Translations under genes and position numbers: made by a program
Shown: in pieces, positions 37,642 through 46,723 of the stretch
How the letters are laid out: each line of letters begins with the position of its first letter
Position numbering within the stretch: the first letter of the stretch is position 1
Assembly: GCA_903865435.1 (NCBI GenBank)
Contig: CAIPJS010000023.1
Location: 62,001-126,000, forward strand
DNA: 64,000 bases
Direction of reading: 5' to 3'
From: an uncultured Bacteroidota bacterium
Lineage (GTDB): Bacteria; Bacteroidota; Bacteroidia; Chitinophagales; Chitinophagaceae
Notes under the pieces: generated by a model
What the model was told of the DNA's origin: nothing
The model's database searches: none
What the model saw: only the letters and a program-made list of their open reading frames with translations

Positions 37642-38253
37642 ATGAACAATAAGGTAAAATATAGCTTGGTGTTTTGTTTGGCATTGCTTAGTGCATCCAA
37701 ACTTAATGCGCAAACTGGGGTCTATGATACCCTCAGAGTAGAAGCATACATTACCCCCGAAGGAGATACCATCCCGCAATCTTGGTTGCCACCTGCTCAG
37801 GTCACTTCTATTCAAACTGCACATTGGAAAAAATATTGGAAGGATTGGACCCGACTTAGAAATGCAGTCTATGTAACCTATCCTTATGCAAAAACAGCAG
37901 GAAAAATTATTTCCGAAGTGAATATGCAATTGGCCAATGTACCCGATGAGCGTCAAAGAAAACTAATTATAAAATCGAGAGAGAAAGAGTTGAAAAGAGA
38001 TTTTGCAGATAAAGTAACAAATTTATCGGTGTATCAAGGAAAAGTCTTGATGAAATTAATCAATCGAGAAACCGGAAACAATTGTTACGAAATTATCAAA
38101 GAGTTTAAAGGTGGCTTTAATGCTGGTTTCTGGCAAACAGTTGCTTTTGTATTTGGAAGTAGTTTAAAGCAACAATACGATGCCAAAGGAGATGACAAAG
38201 AGATTGAAAAGATAGTCATAGAATTGCAAAAATTATACGGGTACAAAGGGTAG
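37642..38253 (+). CDS. DUF4294 exported protein
   Basis: A 203-residue Bacteroidota-specific protein with a signal peptide (FCLALLSASKLNAQ) and the DUF4294 pattern GDTIPQSWLPP, YWKDWTRLRNAVYVTYPYAK, LYKREKELKRDF-like helices and LMKLINRETGNNCYEIIKEF. The function is unknown. It follows ccmF by 44 bases and may share its transcript. Confidence 0.85.
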   Translation: MNNKVKYSLVFCLALLSASKLNAQTGVYDTLRVEAYITPEGDTIPQSWLPPAQVTSIQTAHWKKYWKDWTRLRNAVYVTYPYAKTAGKIISEVNMQLANVPDERQRKLIIKSREKELKRDFADKVTNLSVYQGKVLMKLINRETGNNCYEIIKEFKGGFNAGFWQTVAFVFGSSLKQQYDAKGDDKEIEKIVIELQKLYGYKG

Positions 38254-38301
38254 GTTTTTGAGCCCTATTTTAGTATCTTTACCCGAATAGTTCCATCCAC
38301 A

Positions 38302-39960
38302 ATGAGCGAAGAAAAAAGTTTGAATTTTATTGAAGAAATTATTTCCCAAGATTTAGCAACTGGGAAACATAAATCTATTTTAACCAGGTTTCCGCCCGAG
38401 CCCAATGGCTATTTGCATATTGGGCATGCAAAAAGTATTTGTTTGAATTTTGGCTTAGCAAAACATTTTGGCGGCGGCACCAATTTAAGATTTGACGATA
38501 CCAATCCAACCACCGAGGAAACTGAATATGTTCAAAGTATCAAAGCCGATGTTAAATGGTTGGGTTTTGATTGGGTAAAGGAATGTTATGCATCAGATTA
38601 TTTTGATACTTTATACGGTTTTGCAATTCAATTAATTGAAAAAGGATTGGCCTATGTAGATGATAGTAGTCCTGAAGAAATAGCCTTACAAAAAGGGACA
38701 CCAATTGTTGCAGGAACTGGTAATGCCTATCGCAATAGATCTATCGAAGAAAACAAAACATTGTTTGAAGCGATGAAAGCGGGTGCTTTTGAAGATGGCG
38801 CTAAAGTGTTGCGTGCTAAAATTGACTTAAGCAATTCCAACATGCATTTGCGTGATCCGCTTCTTTATCGCATTAAGAAAGCGCATCATCACCGTACCGG
38901 AGATAAATGGTGTATTTATCCCATGTACGATTTTGCCCATGGTCAAAGTGATTCGATTGAAAATATCACTCATTCTATTTGTACACTTGAATTTATACCT
39001 CATCGTGCTTTGTATGATTGGGGCATTGAGCAATTAGGCATATTCCCGTCTAAACAATATGAGTTTGCACGATTGAACATGACGTATACCATTATGAGTA
39101 AACGTAAGTTGTTGCAATTGGTGCAAGAAAATCATGTAGAAAGCTGGGATGATCCGCGTATGCCCACCATTAGTGGCATGCGCCGTAGAGGCTATACTCC
39201 AGAAAGCATTCGTGATTTTTGTGAAAGAATAGGCATTGCAAAAAGAGAAAATATCATTGATTTCAGTTTGTTAGAATTTTGTGTAAGAGAGCATTTAAAT
39301 AAGATTGCGCAAAGAAGAATGGTGGTGACTGATCCGATTAAATTAATTATTTCCAATTTTGAATTGGGAGATGAAATTTTACATTCCGAAAACAATCCCG
39401 AAGATCCAAATGGTGGTGTGAGAGTGGTTCCATTTAGTAAAGAATTGTGGATAGAAAGAGATGATTTTATGGAAACCCCTACTAAAAAGTATTTTAGACT
39501 TGGACCCGATTTAATGGTACGTTTGAAAAGTGCCTACATCATTAAATGTGACAGTTTTGAAAAAGATGAACAAGGCAATATCAAAACGGTGTATGCCAGT
39601 TATTTTGCTGACAGTAAAAGTGGATCAGATAGTTCTGGTTTGCATGTAAAAGGAACCTTACATTGGGTGAGTGCAAAACATGCAGTACCTGTGGTTTTAA
39701 ATGAATATGATAGATTGTTTAAGGTAGAAGATGTGGCAGGCGCCGAAGGTGATTTTAAAGATTATATCAATCCCAATTCATTAACCAGAGTGACTACTGC
39801 CTGGGGTGAACCAGCATTGTTAGAAGACAATAAAGAAGCGCATTTTCAATTTTTAAGAAAGGGCTATTTTTATCAGGATACGACAAGCACCAAAGGGGCA
39901 TTGGTTTTTAATCGCACAGTAACTTTAAAGGACGCTTGGGCCAAAGAGCAAAAAAAATAA
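38302..39960 (+). CDS. glnS: Glutaminyl-tRNA synthetase
   Basis: The 552-residue class I synthetase charges tRNA-Gln. RFPPEPNGYLHIGHAKS holds HIGH, and MSKRKLLQL holds the KMSKS equivalent. The GlnRS-specific acceptor-binding and the two beta-barrel anticodon domains follow to the C-terminus. Length is normal. It has its own short upstream region and is followed 19 bases later by tilS. Confidence 0.96.
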   Translation: MSEEKSLNFIEEIISQDLATGKHKSILTRFPPEPNGYLHIGHAKSICLNFGLAKHFGGGTNLRFDDTNPTTEETEYVQSIKADVKWLGFDWVKECYASDYFDTLYGFAIQLIEKGLAYVDDSSPEEIALQKGTPIVAGTGNAYRNRSIEENKTLFEAMKAGAFEDGAKVLRAKIDLSNSNMHLRDPLLYRIKKAHHHRTGDKWCIYPMYDFAHGQSDSIENITHSICTLEFIPHRALYDWGIEQLGIFPSKQYEFARLNMTYTIMSKRKLLQLVQENHVESWDDPRMPTISGMRRRGYTPESIRDFCERIGIAKRENIIDFSLLEFCVREHLNKIAQRRMVVTDPIKLIISNFELGDEILHSENNPEDPNGGVRVVPFSKELWIERDDFMETPTKKYFRLGPDLMVRLKSAYIIKCDSFEKDEQGNIKTVYASYFADSKSGSDSSGLHVKGTLHWVSAKHAVPVVLNEYDRLFKVEDVAGAEGDFKDYINPNSLTRVTTAWGEPALLEDNKEAHFQFLRKGYFYQDTTSTKGALVFNRTVTLKDAWAKEQKK

Positions 39961-39979
39961 TTACCTCAAATTAATTGGC

Positions 39980-41326
39980 ATGTTAACGCTCGAAAACTTT
40001 ACTAAACATTGGGAGAAAAAGTTTCCAGCGCTAAACTTAAAACACACGCATTTTTTAATTGCTATTAGTGGCGGTGTGGACAGTATTGTGCTAGCACATT
40101 TAATGCATCTTTGTAAAGCCAAGATTACCTTAGCCCATGTCAATTTTCAATTAAGAGGAGAGGAAAGTATACGTGATGAAAATTTTGTACGCTCTTTTGC
40201 GGAACAATTAAATGTCCCTATTAAAGTACATAGTTTGGATACCCATAAATATGCAGCCACTTACAAAATGGGTTTGCAAGAAGCGGCTCGTGAAATAAGA
40301 TATGCTTGGTTTGAATCTTTATTAGAAAAAGGAGCTGTATTGCTTACTGCGCATCATGCAGATGATCAAACAGAAACCGTATTAATGCAATTGTTTAGAG
40401 GTACTGGTTTGCATGGACTCACAGGCATACCAGCCAGACGAATTGATGTTTTAAATTTAGCAAGGCCCTTGTTGCCTTTTACCAAAGAACATATAAAGCA
40501 ATATGCCATCAATAATGAGTTGACATTTGTAGAAGATAGTTCTAATAATAAAGATGATTATACCCGTAATTTAATTCGCAATAAAATCATTCCTCAAATA
40601 CAAGAAGTGTATGCCAATGTAAATGAAAACATTTTTTCCACCGCAGAAAAATTAAAAGAAGCAGAAGCCATTGTAGAAGCTACGGTAGCATTGTTTTGGA
40701 AAAAAGGGTTTAAAATAAAAAAAGGCATTCCTACTTTGCCAATTAGTTATTTTAACAAGGTTAAAGACAATGCTACGTATACCTGGGGTTTGATTCAATC
40801 TTATGGGTTTAAGCCTGCTCAAATTACCGAAGTACATAAATTATTAGAGGCATCTAATGGTGCTTATATTGCAACACCCACACACCGCTTTATTAAATAC
40901 AATGAGGTCATTCAAATTGTATCCAATGATACACCCAAAGAACATTTGGTGATTTATGTGGGCGAAGGGGTATTGCAAACTAAAAATGGAAGTTTGCATT
41001 TAGAACTATTGGAGGCAAAGCAAATTTCAAAAATGGATCCAAGCAATACCATTGCCTATATAGATGCAGCTAAATTAGATTGGCCCATTGTATTTAGAAC
41101 CTGGCAATCCACAGATTATTTTTATCCATTAGGATTAAGAAAGAAAAAGAAACTCAATCATTTTTTGGGCAGTTTAAAATTAAGTCCTGCCATTAAAGAG
41201 CAGGTAGGTATTGTTTCAGTTGGGGATAAAATATGTTGGGTAGTGGCCCACCGATTAGATGATCGATTTAAAATTACGCCGCAAACAACTAAGGTTTTAA
41301 AAATTACCTACCAAGATAAGTCCTAA
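39980..41326 (+). CDS. tilS: tRNA(Ile)-lysidine synthetase TilS
   Basis: The 448-residue enzyme converts C34 of tRNA-Ile(CAU) to lysidine. The N-terminal PP-loop SGGVDSIVLAH near residue 32, HHADDQTETVLMQLFRG and GLHGLTGIP match the family, and a long C-terminal half holds the TilS substrate-binding domains. It follows glnS by 19 bases and its 3' end overlaps the convergent rhomboid gene by 23 bases. Confidence 0.95.
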   Translation: MLTLENFTKHWEKKFPALNLKHTHFLIAISGGVDSIVLAHLMHLCKAKITLAHVNFQLRGEESIRDENFVRSFAEQLNVPIKVHSLDTHKYAATYKMGLQEAAREIRYAWFESLLEKGAVLLTAHHADDQTETVLMQLFRGTGLHGLTGIPARRIDVLNLARPLLPFTKEHIKQYAINNELTFVEDSSNNKDDYTRNLIRNKIIPQIQEVYANVNENIFSTAEKLKEAEAIVEATVALFWKKGFKIKKGIPTLPISYFNKVKDNATYTWGLIQSYGFKPAQITEVHKLLEASNGAYIATPTHRFIKYNEVIQIVSNDTPKEHLVIYVGEGVLQTKNGSLHLELLEAKQISKMDPSNTIAYIDAAKLDWPIVFRTWQSTDYFYPLGLRKKKKLNHFLGSLKLSPAIKEQVGIVSVGDKICWVVAHRLDDRFKITPQTTKVLKITYQDKS

Positions 41327-41942
41327 TCTGATCTATAAATAAGCTCACTACTTCTACATGTCCAATAAAATGGGCAGTTACAATTAAGAATATTACCCCA
41401 TAAATAGAACCCCATAAATGGGCACTGTGATTGATACCCCCTTGTCCTTGTTTGGATAAATAAGCAGTAAGTCCCAGATAGATAGGGCCAAATATAAAAC
41501 CAGGAATGATTGGCGGAATGATAAAAAATCCAATTTGCATTGTAGGTTGAAGAAAAATACCCACAAATACAATGGCAGATACAGCACCTGAAGCACCTAA
41601 GCTGCGGTAATTGTATTGTTTAAAATGATGGAGATAGGTTGGAATCAAGCATATTAATAAAGAAGATATATAGAGTAGGATAAAGAAGCTAGATCCTGCT
41701 GATCCAAAAATCATGGTAAAATATTGTTCTACATAATCCCCAAACATGTAAAACGAAAACATATTGAATGCCAAGTGCATAAAATCGGCATGAATAAAGC
41801 CAGAACTAAAAAAACGATACCATTGGTTGTGCTGATGCACTGTATAAGGATGAAAAATTAATTTATCCATTAAGACCTCGTTGTACATAGCTGCCACAGA
41901 AATGCCTACTGTAATGATAGTAATATATAAAGTAATGCTCAT
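41304..41942 (-). CDS. Rhomboid-family intramembrane serine protease
   Basis: The 212-residue protein has six or so membrane helices and the rhomboid core: the HADFMHLAFNMFSFYMFG segment, the nucleophile GASGAVSAIVF and the catalytic His in SAHLWGSIYG. The family cleaves membrane proteins inside the bilayer; the substrate is not known. It is downstream of rlmH on the same strand (17-base gap) and its 3' end runs 23 bases into tilS. Confidence 0.9.
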   Translation of the reverse strand: MSITLYITIITVGISVAAMYNEVLMDKLIFHPYTVHQHNQWYRFFSSGFIHADFMHLAFNMFSFYMFGDYVEQYFTMIFGSAGSSFFILLYISSLLICLIPTYLHHFKQYNYRSLGASGAVSAIVFVGIFLQPTMQIGFFIIPPIIPGFIFGPIYLGLTAYLSKQGQGGINHSAHLWGSIYGVIFLIVTAHFIGHVEVVSLFIDQIRTYLGR

Positions 41943-41959
41943 AATGCTTTAATTAATAA

Positions 41960-42469
41960 TTAATCGTGATGATATTTTTCATTGGCCAAGATACTGCATG
42001 CGCGGTATACTTGCTCTGCTAAAATTAATCGAACCAGCATATGCGGAAAAACCAATTCAGACAAAGACCAAGTAAATTGAGCACGTTGTTTGATGTCATT
42101 GGATACGCCATAGGCACCTCCAATTAAAAAAACAATGCGTTGGGCACTTTGATTGGCTTTTTGTTGAATCAATTTTGCCAAACCAGGAGAACTCAACATT
42201 TTGCCTTGTTCATCAAGTAATATTAATACATCGTTAGGATGAATTGCTTTGAGAATTGACAAGGCCTCAGCTTTTTTAATTTGCTCCGGATCGGTGGCTT
42301 TAGCTGGAACAATCAATTGCCAAGCTATGGGGTAGTAATGTCCAATTCTACCAGTAAAATTATCAATACCTTCTTTAATATAAGGTTCATTGGTTTTGCC
42401 AACTGAAAGAAAAGCTATTTTCAAAAGTGGTGGTTTCTTCAAAAATACTGCATATAAATTAAGGGGCAT
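41960..42469 (-). CDS. rlmH: 23S rRNA pseudouridine-1915 methyltransferase RlmH
   Basis: The SPOUT-family methyltransferase has KIAFLSVGKT at the N-terminus, LLDEQGKMLSSPGLAKLI, the AdoMet loop FLIGGAYGVSND and the closing LVRLILAEQVYRACSILANEKYHHD, all family-specific. It is 169 residues from the ATG given. A TTG 15 codons further in (42424) would give 154 residues, the usual length, so the true start may be there. Confidence 0.93.
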   Translation of the reverse strand: MPLNLYAVFLKKPPLLKIAFLSVGKTNEPYIKEGIDNFTGRIGHYYPIAWQLIVPAKATDPEQIKKAEALSILKAIHPNDVLILLDEQGKMLSSPGLAKLIQQKANQSAQRIVFLIGGAYGVSNDIKQRAQFTWSLSELVFPHMLVRLILAEQVYRACSILANEKYHHD

Positions 42470-42618
42470 TGTTTACGCAAATGAATTAGTAAAAAATTCT
42501 ATAAATATTATTTATAATATGTTGAATATCAGTGGTATAAATCAATTCTTTTCCTAAGACAAAGTGTATGATTATTTAATAATTCACCTATTTTCGTGCT
42601 CAACTTAACCCCCCTAAC

Positions 42619-43059
42619 ATGAAGTTACTATACCCCCGTAGTATGTTTTTTTTAGTGCTATTGATTTCCGCTCAATCTTATGGACAACAAACCATCAGCC
42701 AATCTAAAATTGGAGGCTTGATTTGTAGTTATTTTAAATCCAATGACAACAATCATTTGGTTCAGATTATTTTTAAAAATCAAAAGTACATCTACCAACA
42801 AGAGTCGGACACCATCACTTTAACAGACCCTGTAAAAACAAACCTTTTGATTAAAGATTTAAAAGAGGGATTGGCGATTATTGAAGATGATCAAAAAACA
42901 GCTAGTTATAATAGGGGCTATTACATTATAGTGAAAGACAATATTTACATGAACAATAAAGTACTTACATTTTGGAATAAAGAATACAATATCAGTGCAT
43001 CCATTAATAAGAGCGCATTAACCCAATTAATTGATTGGTTGGAATCCATTAAGTTTTAA
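42619..43059 (+). CDS. Uncharacterised small exported protein
   Basis: A 146-residue protein with a signal peptide (MFFLVLLISAQSYGQ) and no recognised domain. The mature part has mixed polar and aromatic strands with one Cys. It stands alone, followed by a terminator shared with the convergent tRNA-Arg gene. Confidence 0.65.
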   Translation: MKLLYPRSMFFLVLLISAQSYGQQTISQSKIGGLICSYFKSNDNNHLVQIIFKNQKYIYQQESDTITLTDPVKTNLLIKDLKEGLAIIEDDQKTASYNRGYYIIVKDNIYMNNKVLTFWNKEYNISASINKSALTQLIDWLESIKF

Positions 43060-43084
43060 GAAGGATACTTCCCTCTATTCGCAT

Positions 43085-43117
43085 AAAAAAGCCTCCCTAA
43101 GTAAAGGAGGCTTTTTT
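43085..43117. terminator. Bidirectional terminator
   Basis: GCCTCC and GGAGGC form a stem flanked by A6 on one side and T6 on the other, with a 9-base loop. It serves the small exported gene on the plus strand and tRNA-Arg on the minus strand. Confidence 0.9.
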
Positions 43118-43120
43118 ATG

Positions 43121-43197
43121 TGGTGACCGCGTTAGGATTCAAACCTAAAACCCCCTCATCCGTAGTGAGGTACTCTATTCAGTTGAGCTACGCAGCC
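43121..43197 (-). tRNA. tRNA-Arg (anticodon ACG)
   Basis: Reading the minus strand, a 7-bp acceptor stem (GGCTGCG with CGCGGTC), a D-arm, an anticodon stem CCTCA/TGAGG with loop CTACGGA (anticodon ACG, bases 43161-43163), a 5-base variable loop and a T-arm TTAGG/CCTAA with loop TTTGAAT fold into a complete cloverleaf. The 3' CCA is encoded. It reads CGN arginine codons, with A34 presumably edited to inosine. Confidence 0.95.
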
Positions 43198-43219
43198 ATT
43201 TCCCTATTTATAGGGGGAG

Positions 43220-43251
43220 CAAATATAACTTAAAATCCTATTTTACCCAAG
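43220..43251 (-). promoter_or_regulatory. Promoter of tRNA-Arg
   Basis: CTTG, 20 bases and TATATTTG on the minus strand, 22 bases before the mature tRNA 5' end. Confidence 0.7.
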
Positions 43252-43278
43252 TAAAAACCTTAAATATTGCTACGAATA

Positions 43279-45177
43279 CTAATAATGCCAGCGCACAAAT
43301 GCCTCTATAGCAGCGTATTTGGTCAAACCAAGACGTGCATACAAGTCTGCAGTATGGGCATTTCTAATTTCAGCTCTTTGCCAAAATTCTCTAGCATCGG
43401 TACCTTGAAAGGGTACACTGTCCTTTTGTGATTGATGGATAAAAATACCAAATCGCTTTTTCATTACTTGATCAGGGCTCATAGGTACAGCCATTTCAAT
43501 TTCAGAAATGTCCCATTCCTGCCAAGCGCCTTTGTATAACCAAACCCAACAATCTTTAACCCAAACTTCACCTTCGGCTTTTAAACGGCGTAAACTTTCA
43601 AAAATAATATCCAAACAAACTTTATGCGTACCATGTGGATCGGCTAAGTCGCCAGCGCAAAATACTTGATGCGGTTGTATTTGTTTCAACAAATCCATTG
43701 TAATGCGAATGTCTAATTCACTCATAGGTTTCTTTTCGATGGCCCCTGTTTCATAAAAAGGCAAGTCCATGAAATGGTAATTGTCTTCTTTGATGCCTAC
43801 ATATCTACAAGTTGCTTTGGCTTCGCATCTTCTAATCAATCCTTTAATGGCTCTAATTTCAGCTGTATCTAAATGATCCGATTTTTTTCCAGCTAAAAAG
43901 GTTCTAGCAGTGCTTAAGATTTCTTCACTTTTTTTATTGTCTATGCCAAAAAGTTCTTCAAAGCCTACAGCAAAATCTAAGAAACGTGTTACAAATTCAT
44001 CTGTCACCGCAATATTACCACTGGTTTGATAGGCTACATGTACATCGTGCCCTTGTTCTTGCAAACGCATAAATGTACCACCCATACTAATAATGTCATC
44101 ATCGGGATGCGGTGAGAACAACAATACTTTTTTTGGATGCGGGGCACTGCGTTCTGGATGTGCAGGTATAATGGCATTGGGTTTACCTCCAGGCCATCCA
44201 GTAATGGTATCCCTAAGCATATAGAATACTTGTAAATTAATGTCGTAAACAGATTCTTTTATTACCAATAAATCAGATAAGCTGTTTTCTTTGTAATCAT
44301 CTGCAGTTAAGCTTAAAACAGTTTTGTCTAATTTTAAAGCCAAAGCAATGACTGCTTTTTTAATCATGATAGGTGTCCAGTCATTGGCGCCTGTTAACCA
44401 GGGCGCTTTGTTTCTAGTTAAATCTAAAGAAGCTATTTCATCAATTACAAAAGTACAATCATCATGATTTTGTAATACACTTGCTGGTAATTGTTCGGTC
44501 ACATCGCCTTCAATGGCTTTTGCAACAATAGAGGCTTTATCGCCCCAAGCAAGTAATACAATTTTTTTTGCTTTCATGATGCTACTAATACCCACTGTAA
44601 TGGCCAGTTTGGGCACTTTATTTAAATCATGAAACTCATAGGTATTGGCAAGTCTTGTTTGTTGATCTAAATGAATGACTCTTGTTTTTGAATGAAAACT
44701 AGAGCCTGGTTCATTAAATCCAATATGTCCATTTTTACCAATGCCTAAAATTTGCAAGTCAATACCCCCAAATTTTTCAATAGTTTGCTCGTAAATTAAA
44801 CAGCTTTCTTTTAAATTGTCTTTTGTCCATTCACCGTTAGGTAAATAAATATTTTTTGGATCAATATCTACTAAATTAAATAAATGACGATGCATAAAGC
44901 TCCAATAACTTTGGTAAGCCGATTTTTCAATTGGATAATATTCATCTAAATTAATAGTGACCACATTTTTAAAACTCAAACCTTCTTCTTTGTGCAAACG
45001 CACCAATTCTTTATACAATAAAATAGGGGTAGTGCCCGTAGCCATGCCCAATACACAAGGTAATTTTTTTGCTTGCTTCTCTTTAATAAGTGCAGCAATT
45101 TGAGCTGCTACTGCATTAGATCCTTCTGTTGCATTTTTATAAATAACAAGAGAAATTTTTTCAAATGATTCTAGCAT
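43279..45177 (-). CDS. nagB: Glucosamine-6-phosphate deaminase fused to a PIG-L deacetylase domain
   Basis: The 632-residue protein has an N-terminal NagB domain (about 1-260: TINLDEYYPI, LGIGKNGHIGFNEPG) that turns glucosamine-6-phosphate into fructose-6-phosphate and ammonia. A C-terminal PIG-L/LmbE deacetylase-like domain follows from about residue 345 (LLFSPHPDDDIISMGG, then DPHGTHKV supplying Zn ligands). Such fusions occur in Bacteroidota and could deacetylate and deaminate amino-sugar phosphates in turn; the second activity is inferred. It lies after pyk but beyond a terminator. Confidence 0.93.
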   Translation of the reverse strand: MLESFEKISLVIYKNATEGSNAVAAQIAALIKEKQAKKLPCVLGMATGTTPILLYKELVRLHKEEGLSFKNVVTINLDEYYPIEKSAYQSYWSFMHRHLFNLVDIDPKNIYLPNGEWTKDNLKESCLIYEQTIEKFGGIDLQILGIGKNGHIGFNEPGSSFHSKTRVIHLDQQTRLANTYEFHDLNKVPKLAITVGISSIMKAKKIVLLAWGDKASIVAKAIEGDVTEQLPASVLQNHDDCTFVIDEIASLDLTRNKAPWLTGANDWTPIMIKKAVIALALKLDKTVLSLTADDYKENSLSDLLVIKESVYDINLQVFYMLRDTITGWPGGKPNAIIPAHPERSAPHPKKVLLFSPHPDDDIISMGGTFMRLQEQGHDVHVAYQTSGNIAVTDEFVTRFLDFAVGFEELFGIDNKKSEEILSTARTFLAGKKSDHLDTAEIRAIKGLIRRCEAKATCRYVGIKEDNYHFMDLPFYETGAIEKKPMSELDIRITMDLLKQIQPHQVFCAGDLADPHGTHKVCLDIIFESLRRLKAEGEVWVKDCWVWLYKGAWQEWDISEIEMAVPMSPDQVMKKRFGIFIHQSQKDSVPFQGTDAREFWQRAEIRNAHTADLYARLGLTKYAAIEAFVRWHY

Positions 45178-45208
45178 AAAATGGTAATCTATTGTATTTT
45201 AAATATAA

Positions 45209-45235
45209 TAAAAAAGCTCTAAATGAATTAGAGCC
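45209..45235 (-). terminator. Rho-independent terminator after pyk
   Basis: GCTCTA and TAGAGC (6-bp stem, 7-base loop) followed on the minus strand by a T6 run. It separates pyk from nagB, so nagB may depend on read-through or its own promoter. Confidence 0.75.
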
Positions 45236-45245
45236 AATTTATTTT

Positions 45246-46700
45246 TTAGTCCACCTTGGTAATTTTAATCATATTGGTTGGCAAGTGCAATTGAATAGGG
45301 GTGCTTCCAGTATTGACCACCACGTCTCCAGTTTGTACAAAACCATTCTTCTTTAATATTTGAATTTGATCTGTGATAATGCCATCCAAACTTTCTTCTT
45401 TATTATAGTAAATCGCCCTAACACCCCAGCTTAAACTTAATTGATTCACTAAACTTTTTTCTTTTGTGAAGATGAATAGCGGAGATTTTGGGCGGAAACT
45501 GCTTAACATAAAAGCAGTGTAACCACTTTGTGTCATGCCTACTAATGCTTGCGCATTGGTATCTTCGGATAATTTACATCCATTGTAACACAATGCATCA
45601 CTTAAAAATGAAGGAGAATGCGGTTGTGGTTTTAAATCTTCGGAACGATTGTATTTATAACCATGTTCTTCTACTTCAGAAATAATTTTACGCATGGTTT
45701 CAATAACCAAAACTGGGAATTGACCAGTTGCTGTTTCACCACTTAACATAACGGCATCAGCACCTTCAATTACCGCATTGGCTACGTCGGTAATTTCACT
45801 ACGATTTGGTTTTACGCGATCAATCATGGATTCCATCATTTGCGTAGCAACAATGACGGGCTTTGCTCTATGCAAACACTTTCTAATTAATTCTTTTTGA
45901 ATTAAAGGAATTTTTTCAACAGGTAATTCAACCCCTAAATCTCCTCGGGCAATCATGATGCCATCGCTTGCGATAATAATATCTCTGATATTGACCAATG
46001 CTTCAGGCATTTCAATTTTAGCAATAATTTTTGATTTGCTCTTACTCTTATTTAAAAGGTCTCTTAGCATTTCAATATCGGCTACTCTTTTAACAAAACT
46101 CAAAGCCACCCAGTCCAATTCTTCTTGGATAATAAATTTAGCGTCTTCTAAATCTTTTTCAGTTAATGCAGGTAGGGATATTTTTGTATCTGGTAAATTC
46201 ACGCCTTTTTTAGAAGAGATGATACCACCTAAAGTTACAGTTACTTTTACATCTCCATTTTTTTCAACACTGCTTACTTTAACTTCAATTTTTCCGTCGT
46301 CAATCATGATTAAATTTCCAACCACAACATCCCCAGCCAAATTAGGGTAGGAGACATAAATTTTTTCAAGGGTACCCATGCATTTGGTATTGGTGAAAGT
46401 TAAAACATCGCCTTCTTTTACTTCCAATCGGTTATTTTCTATTTCACCTACTCTTAATTTAGGACCTTGCAAATCTCCAAGTATTGCAACATTACAACCT
46501 AGTTCTTTGTTGATACCCCTTATATTTTCTATAATGGCTTTTTTATCTTCATGTGTACCGTGTGAAAAATTTAAACGAAAAACATTGACGCCTGCAATAA
46601 CTAAGTTTTTTAATTGATCGTAGGTTTCGCAAGCTGGGCCTACGGTTGCAACAATTTTAGTTTTGTGGTGTTTTAGTTTGAATTCTGGATTTGCGCTCAT
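45246..46700 (-). CDS. pyk: Pyruvate kinase
   Basis: The 484-residue enzyme makes pyruvate and ATP from phosphoenolpyruvate. KTKIVATVGPA, NFSHGTHE, the catalytic Lys region IIAKIEMPEALVN, ARGDLGVELP and the K+/substrate segment MLSGETATGQFP are all family-typical, with the C-terminal allosteric domain following. It starts 23 bases after pfkA, so the two glycolytic genes form an operon. Confidence 0.96.
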   Translation of the reverse strand: MSANPEFKLKHHKTKIVATVGPACETYDQLKNLVIAGVNVFRLNFSHGTHEDKKAIIENIRGINKELGCNVAILGDLQGPKLRVGEIENNRLEVKEGDVLTFTNTKCMGTLEKIYVSYPNLAGDVVVGNLIMIDDGKIEVKVSSVEKNGDVKVTVTLGGIISSKKGVNLPDTKISLPALTEKDLEDAKFIIQEELDWVALSFVKRVADIEMLRDLLNKSKSKSKIIAKIEMPEALVNIRDIIIASDGIMIARGDLGVELPVEKIPLIQKELIRKCLHRAKPVIVATQMMESMIDRVKPNRSEITDVANAVIEGADAVMLSGETATGQFPVLVIETMRKIISEVEEHGYKYNRSEDLKPQPHSPSFLSDALCYNGCKLSEDTNAQALVGMTQSGYTAFMLSSFRPKSPLFIFTKEKSLVNQLSLSWGVRAIYYNKEESLDGIITDQIQILKKNGFVQTGDVVVNTGSTPIQLHLPTNMIKITKVD

Positions 46701-46723
46701 TTTTTTTGTAAGGGTTGTTTTAT

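Noticed and set aside
38274-38281. TATCTTTA before glnS (and the same word before infC at 53688-53695) as a promoter
   Set aside because: It has one mismatch to TAnnTTTG and no -33 partner at the right spacing, so it is not listed as a feature.
45060-45180. NagB catalytic site reads KNGH where E. coli has NDGH
   Set aside because: Asn at this place is common in NagB of other bacteria such as Bacillus, so it is not evidence of inactivity.
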